A stretch of 64,000 bases of DNA from the NCBI GenBank assembly GCA_036362985.1, contig JAYGXS010000004.1, positions 10,444,708 to 10,508,707 on the forward strand, read 5' to 3'. This DNA is from Ligula intestinalis. Its lineage: Eukaryota > Platyhelminthes > Cestoda > Diphyllobothriidea > Diphyllobothriidae. Positions 54,936 through 64,000 of this stretch are shown piece after piece. The notes beneath the pieces were generated by a model. That model made no database searches, was not told the DNA's origin, and was given only the letters and a program-made list of their open reading frames with translations. Numbering within the stretch: position 1 is the stretch's first letter; each line of letters begins with the position of its first letter. A program made the translations under genes and the position numbers.

Positions 54936-57529
54936 TAGTTTCGGATTATAAAATTCACTTTGGGTCATGCACGTACAAGGTGTGGGTTTTAAGCCCCAAA
55001 TCATCGTGCACCTTTGGTGGTCCCCAACTATTTGTGACCTTAAAAATTCGCACCTCCATCTTCCTAGATTGTCCCTAGTCTTCGAATGCACCGCTGTGAC
55101 TTTACCCACGTGTAAACCAAGATTCAGGTTGTAATTATTTTCCGTAATATTTTACAGACCGTTGACATCTTGCTGTTTTTGAGCATTGTGAGATTTCACA
55201 TTTACTAACTAGAGTCTTAGATCATGGTGGAAAAATCTAACCACATTGGTGACACCGACGTGAACTGAAAACGCAACTTCTGATCTGGCCTGCTGTCCCT
55301 GCATATTTGGCAACTTTCCGACGTGTCCTGGGTATTTTGGTGATCTGCATTCGCGATTTCTGATATGTTTGAGCTCAATCACCTTCAAACCTCCCTCGCC
55401 TTAAATTTAATTTTTCCTGCGTCATCTACTGTAACCGTGATATGGCGACTTTCTGCACCGAAATCCTGTCGTGAACAGAGGTGGAGATCTTCAACCGCTC
55501 AAAGTCTATCCAGCTCAGGCTATAGTTCCTTAGAAAATCCAACCAAGATGCCCCTTTATGAGTGCCAGCACCCAGATTTCCTTCCCAATCTCTGACCTTT
55601 CTTTTACTGCCAACGATACATCTCGGTTGAACCCATAGTGACTAGGTATACTGATTTGCTGTTGACATTCAACAGAACCACCGGCTTTCTTCAGCCGCCC
55701 CTGCAACCTGGCTCATTCACGCCAGCTACAGCCGCCCACACTGTTTTGCAACCCTACGTTGGTACGTAACTCCCTTACTAAATTAAACTAATCTTTCTCC
55801 TTTCGGATTCTTTCAGTATCCTTACTCCGGCCTGGGAAGGGAGCAGTTGTCGTGACTAGCTCGCGTCGAAGTGAACTTTGCCAAAACTCACTGTTGCTGT
55901 TCTCTATTTCTGGGAACAGCCAATTGCGGATGCCGCAAAGCTGGGCCCCTGGCCCGGCAACGAATAAGACGCCTGCACGCCGAGACCAACGCAGTCTGTC
56001 TGGCCAAAAAACCCGCAAGGTCGACCCAGACAATGACTGCTCACGCTGGCCGCTGGGATGTATGTGGCCCAGCCAGCACTTAGAACCCGGCTAGCCTCCT
56101 AGCTGGTCGTGCGCTCCGAAGTCAAACTTCTTCCTGCTTATTATCCACGCCTCTGCATATAGAATCAACTATTCCTATTATTTTGGCCTTCCCATGGTTT
56201 CTCTCGCCTCCTAAGGAACCATGTTCTGAAGGTCGCAGTTGCTAGGATTTAACTTACCTAACCCTTTTGCGATACACCTGCCTTATAAAAAGTTTGAGAA
56301 AAGATGCTGACTCTCATTATCTTCTGGAAACTATGATGTAGGAGACCGTTTTCTAGAACTCACATGATACACTCTATTGACAGCACAGCTATAAACTAAA
56401 ATTTTATAGCCATTTTCATCAATATTTGCCACTACACGACACAGCTGCGAAGGGTTTGGCTCATCATTGGAACCCCAGCATTCTCTGCGTGCGTTATGGT
56501 AAATTCTTTAGTACAAAAACTGTAAACTTTTAATTTCCTCCGACATCACCGGCTAAAGTGGGCGCAACAAAGGCAAATTGTCGGTTTAGAGTTCATGTCA
56601 ACATTTAGTTTACGCCTATTAATCTTTCTCTAGATTGCTTTACTTCATATTAGCGACTTAAGTTTTAAGGAAAGTAAAAATTAACATACGTTTTTTGTGT
56701 GTATACCCCACGCTAGTTGGGAGTCCAAATGGACACGGTAGGCAGGCATAAGTGAAGGTAATGACCCAATCAAAAAAGAATTAGCCGTGCGCTTGGCAAC
56801 CTACTTTTTTCCCTTTTATTCCTCCTACAGCGAGAGACACAGTAAATACTTCCAGGGGTAGCTGTCTGCGCTGACTCACGGTGAAGAAGAGTCATAGAAA
56901 GAAGAAGCAGAATTTATCCGTCGGTTATTGTAATCGTTTTCAAACTTCGTGTTTGCTCCCTCGCTCTGACCACGACCTCAGTCCGTTCTTCTCGGCGTCA
57001 CCGCTTCCGCTTTGGTTCGATTCTGTTAATGATTGCTAAGACTGTTATCAGCAAGTTTCTGGCATGTAATGAAACAGAGATAGATAAGCTAAGATCAGAC
57101 TGTAATTATAAATGTCGTTAAGCTTTTATGGATTCACAGTAGATGAACTAACTTGTGCAACGTCATGATTGAACTATGAGTGAGCGTAGTTAATCGCATT
57201 TTTGATCGTATTATTTCGATTTTTTGGTTGGAAATAAGGCTCGGACTGCGTTTACCTAAAGAAAACTGCTGGATTTGGGCGCAATCAGAGGTAACTGGAT
57301 TGCCAAAAAATTTCCTATGCAATAATTTACTAGGCCAGATCAAGGCCTTTTATTTTTCTTCCTTGCGCTACAAAAGTCCATTAATAAAAACAGGATTTTT
57401 TTCCAACAATCTTTCTTCTAGTACACGAAAATCTGATTTGAATTCATTGAAGATCTGGTGAAAGCGACTGTAATGGGATTGTTTCCAGAAACAATGCACG
57501 AATTCAGCTGTGAAAATCATGTTCTGAGG
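54936..57529. other. Intergenic stretch, nothing firmly recognised
   Basis: A moderately GC-rich segment at about 55680-56110 has overlapping ORFs but no family I can name. The rest is AT-rich with short ORFs. Confidence 0.35.
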
Positions 57530-57530
57530 T

Positions 57531-58019
57531 TTGTTGCCCCAAAACGCGGTAATAAACATGTGTAACAGTCGCTTTAGGCATGCAGACCGTTTTACCTCGG
57601 ACGAACGCATGGTCTCTGTCGATGTGACTTCGTTATTCACATCCATACCACCAAAGCTGGTGCATGAACTCTTGCACAAGAGACTTGAAGAGGCATATGA
57701 AAAGGCCCGAAGCCCAATTAAAATTGAACATATCATGAGGTTATTCGAATTATGCTAGAAAACCTACCTTACCTTTGCCGGCGAAACCTACGAACAGATC
57801 AAAGGTACTCCAATAAGCTCCCTGATCTCCGGTTTAATGACAGAACTGGTTCTGCAAGAGCTAGAAAATTCCGCCTTACCCCAACACAAGTCCGTCTTTT
57901 GGCGTCGGTACGTGGATGACACTTTTGTTATCATCAAAGAGAGCATGCTGCAAAACTTTCATAACTTGCTCAATGTAATATTTCCTGAACAAAAGAGACC
58001 AGCAGCTGCCTTTTCGTGA
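57531..58019 (+). pseudogene. PLE reverse transcriptase palm (SLFTSIP to YVDD), frameshifted
   Basis: 57531-57758 reads MVSVDVTSLFTSIPPKLVHE (motif A, with the catalytic Asp in VDVTSLF). A TAG ends this frame at 57756-57758. In another frame KTYLTFAGETYEQIKGTPIS follows. The frame to 58019 reads LVLQELENSALP and RRYVDDTFVIIK (YVDD at 57909-57920). Both catalytic motifs A and C are visible, so this is the most complete RT core in the window, but at least two frameshifts inactivate it. Confidence 0.85.
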
Positions 58020-58429
58020 AATCTAGACGACGGTTTACACATCTGCAACGAACACTTCACAACTCCTTAACTTCTACAGCAACCATCCAGTTGCTCATAA
58101 ACGAAATTGTGTAAAAACGCTCTTTAAACGGATTCAAACTCACTGCAGCAGGACGGAGGAAAAAGTACGCGAGGCCCGATACCCCCGCAACCAATTTATG
58201 CGGAATAGTTATCCAAAAGAATTTATTGACCGCTGCCGACGCGTTCGGCTCTGAAGGACCCAAACGGAATAACCACCGAGGATATGACACGCTCTACCAT
58301 ACATTAGGGACGTCTCACAGGCGACTTCGCGCATCGCTGTGGGACTAGGTTTTGGAATTGCACACAGATCCAAAGCTACTATGCACAGCAAGGTGATGAA
58401 ATTAAAGACTGGCCTACGTCTACTGCACA

Positions 58430-58766
58430 ATCCGGGGTAGTGTATCACATCTAATATCTAAGCTGTCCTTGTAACTATATAGGCCAAACTGAGCGCATGT
58501 TTGGATCGCGCATACATGAACACAAGTTGGCCGTACGACGAGGCGACGAATTATCACAAGTTGCGGCCCGCACCTACGAAATAGGCCGTGAGTGCAACTT
58601 CGCTGGCATCAAGGTACTTGCCCACGCGGAAAACAAGACGAGCAGAGAATTGGTTGAAGCCTGGTCCACAGATGAGTATTCATTCAACCGATGTGTCGAA
58701 TTGGCGTCGGCGTACAAAGCCTTGCGCATTTACGAACAGTCACAGCCAGATGCCCGTCGCAGTTAA
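58430..58766 (+). pseudogene. PLE GIY-YIG endonuclease domain with internal stop
   Basis: GVVYHI is followed by TAA (58452-58454), then YLSCPCNYIGQTERM, RIHEHKLAVRRGDELSQVAA, an ELVEAWSTDEYSFNRCVELA region and a stop at 58764-58766. It is preceded by a badly broken connector (58020-58430). The GIY (VVY) and YIG halves and the Arg/Glu positions are present apart from the stop. Confidence 0.82.
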
Positions 58767-59039
58767 TTGGGCCCACATCCTCTATAATTGCCCACCTTTT
58801 CGTTGCTGACGCCCTGATGAACGCTGAAATCAATGTAATTGCCCCCACTTCCTCGTCCTGCCATTTTAATCGCGTTTGCTTACCCCTCATGGCCAGATGA
58901 CCCTGCACAGTTAATTGGTGTGCATACACTAGCCTCTCATTTGTTGCTGTTTTTTTTATCTCAGATAATGGACTCTTGAAAGAGTTCGAAAGCTCAGAAT
59001 ATCAAACAACTTGATCCGGTGCTGGACCCTTCTTCTTCC

Positions 59040-61490
59040 TCACCAATGGTATTAAGTGCATTTTTCTGCCGAAATGTTTGCCCTGGTTTGGATTCGTTGC
59101 GTCTCTTTTGCTCTGTTTAGCTCTTGAAAACTACTGTTTTAATAAAATACCGATTACATTAATTGTCATTCTTTCGCGAGACAATGTGAGTTGAAACTTC
59201 GTCAGACAAGCATCAGGACTTCTATATCAGAACAAGGGATAGGCCTCCCCTTTCCTGCGGCATATGTTTTATGACTACGGCAGTTCCCTATACCTATACC
59301 CTGTTTTGAATATTATTTTAGCTGCTAAAAGAGTCACGAATTTCTAAATATCCCCTAAAAATCCTACACGGTCGTCACTTTTGATGAATGAAAAAACTGC
59401 GCTTCAAAATACCTTTCGCACTTAATTCCCGTGCCACCACTTTAAACAACACAATTAAGCATCGAACTGCTAATTAGTTTTCATACTGCCTGGAGGGAAT
59501 GTGCACTGATGCTTTCTAAGAGTATATTTTTATGCCATCTTATTTAGTCAGTCGGTTGAATGTGGATGCACTTTGCATTTCTGAAAATAAAAGGAGGTCA
59601 TTTTAAATGCAGTTTTCTTCTCCAAAATTTCTGAACAAATTTTAATTTCCAAGCGACCACGCATTAATTTTTATATCCTACTTGCTTTTTCATTTAAATA
59701 ATGGCTGCCCATTAGTAGATGGATATTTTGGTTGACGCATTTAAACCGGTTCCTGATTGACTTTTAATATTTTGTGACTTCAGATATATTTCATAGATTA
59801 TTGCGTAAGGAACTATCATGGAGTCCCCACAGTGCGCGCGGAGTGCGCTTTACTCCAATGCGAGCAACAGTATATAGTAGGTAAAATGAGTGGGGCATAT
59901 TGAGGGAAAAATCAGAGTGCAATGGTCATGTCAATTAAGAAAGTTACGTGCGTAAGTTAGGGAGGGGTGTTCGCTAACCTCGGGCGAGGTCATTGCGGTA
60001 CACTTTAAGTAGTACCGCCAACCCCAAACTAGAAGAACGGCAAACGAGTGAAGGAGTTGTAAGTTTGTGGAAATTTCCCCTGTAAAATGTGTAAGGAAGT
60101 GGTTATTCCCATGGTTAATTTGAAAGGTATTTTTACCTAATTAAACTGACTTAAGCAGTTATTGTACATGTTGGCCTTCCGAGGCCCTCCCTATAGTTCG
60201 ATCTGATTACCAATCTCTACTGGACCAACGGCGGGTGTGTGAAAATTTGGAAGCTCTTGAAAATTCACCCCAATTTAAATTTTGTAATTAAGCAGTTATT
60301 TTACATGCTGGCCTTCCAAGCACCCCTCTATAGCTCCCTGCCGATTATCCTTATAATTTGAAAATCCGATAGAATTTCAGCCAAAACTTTCCTGTAATTT
60401 TTAGGAAGACTGATCTAAAAAGTGCCCCATGACCTCGGTTTAGACTGTTCCGACGGTTTATTTACTTCAGTCGAGCACTCGTTCCAGGCAACTGCACCAA
60501 CCGCCGTCTGTGTGCAGAATTATCCAGTCGTTGATGAATTTATGCAGCATTTTGTTTTTCAAAAAGATACGCGTTTTGATGTTTAACTAAGTAACTTCCG
60601 GCTGAAGCACCGGCTTTTGTTCACAACTGGCGAAATATTTTTGAAAAGAAAGACATGTTTGACGCTTAGCGTGGCACATAGTGTCAAAGGTAATTAGTTA
60701 AGACTTTGTATCCATTCATATTTTAGTACCCGCTTTCAGAGTCCTTCGGAGTACTGAAATAAGCAAGCTGGCGTCTTTCGAATCTATATAATCCAGATAA
60801 ACTGCAAATGGTATTATTAGCAGATGAAATAATCGAGAAATACAAGGGAAACTGGAATGAAAATTTCCGGCTTAGAAGCCATTATAATCTAGCCATACAC
60901 AACCACAGGTTATGCAAACTCTGGCGCTCGAGCTCGCGGCCTATTGGTTGGTATTCGAAGGTCCTATCTATTGGGCAACCCAATAGCATCATACCATGAT
61001 AAATTCTGGAGGACATTCGATCTCAGGAAAACGTGGCTGCTAGGTTGAGAAACAGTCCTTGTAGCCTGAAGTTCATCCTTCGGTACGACCAAGCTTTCTC
61101 CTCTGTTGATAACTCTGCGTGCCACAGTTTTTAGCCTGCCGTGATGACGACAAAGATAATTAAATAGTGGGAAACTGAGAACTAGGTCTAGCCTGGATTG
61201 ATCTTCATTTGCCACTTTTTCCTCCTTCTCCTTCCAGTGCACTGATGTGACCTGAAGTGACGCGGTCGTCGAACTTGTACCACGAGTAGTATCGGACTTG
61301 TTTTTGGTAGAAGGGGTAGAGCATGGGTGAAAGTACCCTCCTTGTTATCGCAATTTCTCAGGCATAACCCCTTTCGCTCCTAGGCTCAACAAAGTATTCC
61401 CAGTGGTAGTTCCTGTCTTTTGAAGATGCTGTTTTCACTTGAAGTCTTAATCATAGTACATGGCGAAGACAATTGGCTACATTGAATTTA
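59040..61490. other. Intergenic stretch with a short direct repeat
   Basis: AAGCAGTTATTnTACATGnT followed by GGCCTTCC occurs at 60153 and 60290 (period 137). The flanks are similarly diverged, suggesting an old tandem duplication. No gene was recognised. Confidence 0.4.
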
Positions 61491-61496
61491 AAAAAG

Positions 61497-61745
61497 GTAT
61501 TTCAAAGCGTTTCCCACTGACGCGTCGTGCTCAAATTATGCGGTGTAGGAAGCCACCTTGCATGTCTAGCTGGTCTCAAGACTGCCAGTCAGGCGCCATT
61601 GGTAGCCGTTGTGAACGCAGTTCCCCAGGGTTCACTTAAGGCATCACGTTACACATTGCTTTATTAAACAGCGGTTGCTTCCGGGACGAAGATCATGATG
61701 TCAGCCTTTTCGCTGACGACGTTAAATCGTAAAAAGTTGTGTACC
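61497..61745 (+). pseudogene. Degraded non-LTR reverse transcriptase palm fragment
   Basis: One frame reads VFQSVSH, one TGA, RVVLKLCGVGSHLACLAGL and then AVPQGS. After a frameshift another reads VSLFADDVKS. This matches the non-LTR order DFxKAFDxVxH ... SGVPQGSxLGP ... FADDxK, which covers RT motifs A to C. Motif A Asp is replaced by Gln, so it is inactive. It is too short to assign a clade. Confidence 0.7.
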
Positions 61746-63029
61746 ATTCAGCAGATAAAAAACCCACCAGCAAACAAAATTTAACCAGCCCGAGTAATGG
61801 TCGAAGTGTTAGCTTATGTCCCAAAATTAATATCATTAGAAAACTCTTCAAATTGGCACCTGCGGCCTACAGCCTGAAGATTTACTTCCTAACGGGTAAA
61901 TGGCTGAAATAAATTTTCAATCAGAAGGAGTTATGTGTGGGTAACACTTTTTATTCAAACTGCAAAACAGTCGCTTAATGAACTATACCTATACTCATCA
62001 GAGGAGGCTTTGTGAAGTTTTACAGAAGCAGTTTTTTCAAAATATGTAAAACCTTCGTACGACAGCCTCCAAAATACGTTATAAAGTTTTGGACTGTCAC
62101 TGACTGTACATTCTTCGAGAAGGTCCAGAGGTTGTCAAAAAAATGCTCAGAGTTCGGAAAATATTGCCATGAGCAAACGGACTAGCGAATCTGAATAGTT
62201 TCCACATTCCCTCAAGCAATTACGAAGAAATCTCGTTGAAGATTGGTTTGTTCTCGAAACCTTTTTTTAATCAGGTCAACAAATTCAGTTTGCACTTTCC
62301 GCCCTAAAAGTACTGAAAATAAAAGCGAAGAGTAATGCACACAAGTTTCTTTTTCATTGCTCACAAATATCGCAATGCTCCTGTAACACAAATGAGGTCT
62401 CTGACTAAAGAGCATATGGCTGCCCTCACCGCATTGAAACGTCGCAAAGAAATAAAAATTTCCAAGCCTTAAAAAGGCAATGGAGTTTACATTCTCAATC
62501 AAAGAGATTATGTGAGAAAAATGAAAGCCATTTTAAGTGATCAGAACAATTAGCATATAGTGACGTCAGGTCAAACGGAAACCAAAGCAATAGAAGACTC
62601 AGTCTGGCAAACTGTTAAAAAATTGTGGGGCAAAAAATTGAAAGATTGTGTTCTGTTAAACTTTAAATGGGTTAAGGTTAGGATAAGGGATGGGGTTGAG
62701 GGTAAGGGGAGGATTAACACTAAGGTTAATGTAAGGATCATTATTTGGACACAGGATTGTGTACCACCCTAAACTTTAGCACAAGTTTACACGTCATATG
62801 CGGGTACCTTTTCCCTTGTCTAATCAGAGTTGTTTATAACCTCTCTCAAGGACTGAGACCTTCAGTAAATCTCATTGAATACCTTGCGTTCTAGCAGAAG
62901 TGGTTACTTTATGACCCCTTCTCTTAGAAGTTTCATATCTGGCCGGCATTATTAAATGAAGTAACAGAACGGTACGTTACCATGCGTTAAATGGAATCTT
63001 TTGGAGCAAGTGGAACACTGGACAAAATT
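61746..63029. other. Intergenic stretch, nothing recognised
   Basis: It contains short ORFs (for example 62212-62502 minus) without known domains and a GTTAGG/GGTTA-rich patch at about 62670-62740. Confidence 0.35.
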
Positions 63030-63350
63030 GGGTCGGCGACCTCACGGGGAAAAGCTCCAAGGATAGTAAAATTTTCAGTCGACCCAATTGTGAAAAACTC
63101 GAGATTTTCGGCGGAATTTGAGCCGTCGTAGTAGTAGAGGAGGCCTTTAACGGAATTTAACGCTCTAACCGCTAAAGCAGAAACGCCCCACCTGGTGCCA
63201 TGAATTAAATCACACTTGGGTCGATATTACCCACCCAAATTTACCGCTCGTATGGAATCCAACAAAACGGAATAGCAAGCTAACCGTTCAAGCAGGATTT
63301 CCTAAGCGGTCATCTATAATCCACCAGAATTACTACCATGCTTACTTAAT
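63030..63350 (-). repeat. Composite tRNA-like repeat, family T, minus strand
   Basis: It is the inverse of the repeat at 21420-21890. CAGTCGACCCAATTGTG, a mutated B box (GGCGGAATTTGAGCC), a GCTCTAACCGCTAAAGC A-box-like arm and the body ending in AGCAGGATTTCCTAAG are all present. Confidence 0.6.
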
Positions 63351-63354
63351 TATT

Positions 63355-63505
63355 AGGATGTTTGGCAGATTTGCTTAATTTTGAGTCGACCCAATTGTGA
63401 ACAACTCGAGGCGTTTGGCGGGATTTGAACCTGCGTAGTATAACGCCTCGAGCTTTTCACAATTGGGTCGACTCAAAATTAAGCAAATTTGCCAAACCTC
63501 CTAAT
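63355..63505. repeat. Near-perfect inverted repeat (family T ends)
   Basis: The arms are about 63358-63416 and 63443-63502. The left reads GTTTGGCAGATTTGCTTAAT, TTTGAGTCGACCCAATTGTG and CTCGAGGCGTT. The right reads the reverse complement with about two mismatches. The loop of about 27 bases contains a B-box-like GGGATTTGAACC. As DNA or RNA it could form a long hairpin, and as a repeat it is two family-T ends head to head. Confidence 0.7.
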
Positions 63506-64000
63506 TATAGTCAAAATTATCCACCGCAGGTTCCTCCACATAACCCTTGGAATGCATATGCCGTTTCATGTGACGAAAACCTCGTTTGTTAGTGCGATCT
63601 GGAACACTGTTCACAGCGATCTAAATATCCTACTAACATATCCTGCGGCTTCGGAATGTTCTTTAACGAGCAAAGGCACTGCGATGGACTGGTAGTAACA
63701 TAGCTGTGCGACGTTGACTATTAAAATCCCGCTGAGTTAAATATAATTGTCGGTTGTTTTTCTAAATTGCAGTTGTGGCTACTGATTGTTTTACAGTAAC
63801 CAAGTTTACTTGAAGTTACTTTGCATTAGTTGTCGGGGTAACCGAATCTCTTTGCCACTATACCCGCCTATCAGTAACCTTAAGTAATATAAATCTGAAA
63901 TTTTTGACTTCGTTGTGTATGATTGCTTGCTGAAGCACTTTACTGTCTGCCCATATTCGTATTCCTTATTGTTACTTAATTACATAGAACCATATCGAAC
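63506..64000. other. Window end, nothing recognised
   Basis: Only short ORFs and an AT-rich end are seen. Confidence 0.4.

Larger units (their letters stand above)
57530..59035 (+). mobile_element. Penelope-like element with RT and GIY-YIG, degraded
   Basis: It includes the RT segment from SVDVTSLFTSIP, the YVDD core, a heavily broken connector, the GIY-YIG domain, a 3' region with two AGTTAATTGG units (about 58761 and 58908), a hairpin at about 58970-59010 and the end CCCTTCTTCTTCC. It is more diverged than the copies at 48905 and 52965 but has the same tail type. Confidence 0.82.

Noticed and set aside
54837..55109. 90-codon minus-strand ORF
   Set aside because: It overlaps a likely degenerate SINE tail and shows no domain.
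55780..56100. Overlapping ORFs of 70-81 codons in a GC-richer segment
   Set aside because: Three frames on two strands are open at once and none has a recognisable family. It may be a decayed element.

Overview
The window looks like a flatworm nuclear genome, most likely a pseudophyllidean tapeworm. This rests on very long introns, GC-rich coding exons in AT-rich surroundings, many Penelope-like (PLE) retroelement copies, a non-LTR retrotransposon whose reverse transcriptase runs into C2H2 zinc fingers, and abundant tRNA-derived SINEs. The taxon is inferred from this style and not from a diagnostic gene. Two runs of N (22203-22602 and 42533-42632) are assembly gaps.

Only one protein-coding gene can be modelled with confidence. 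It is a five-exon, plus-strand gene (5219-30613) that joins in phase at every junction to a 1182-residue protein. The protein has eight hydrophobic segments followed by a long low-complexity tail. Its N-terminal sequence and eight-pass layout resemble the Tincar family, known from Drosophila heart and eye development. A GC-rich stretch upstream (about 3500-5200) carries a likely 5' UTR intron. Introns of about 10.7, 5.2, 2.1 and 3.8 kb are filled with SINEs, PLE tails, microsatellites and T-rich repeats.

Layout: 1-1378 is the broken 3' part of a zinc-finger non-LTR retrotransposon, followed by the tail of a second non-LTR element (to 2187). 2188-5218 is upstream sequence of the Tincar-like gene, and 5219-30613 is the gene. 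From 31000 to the end there is no convincing host gene. That half holds degraded retroelements: PLE pieces at 39427-40020 (-), 46970-48290 (mixed), 48905-50285 (+), 52965-54185 (-) and 57530-59035 (+), and non-LTR reverse transcriptase pieces at 50812-51240 and 61497-61745. It also holds a degenerate tandem array at 43870-45320, two hairpin-forming inverted repeats (42455-42765 and 63355-63505) and scattered SINEs.

The most interesting cross-cutting signal is a CUGANGA...GAAA motif around a short hairpin, repeated in about ten PLE 3' tails from at least three families and on both strands. In several copies both stem arms change together. It resembles a hammerhead ribozyme core, which has been reported from PLE terminal repeats, but helices I and III are not convincing by eye.
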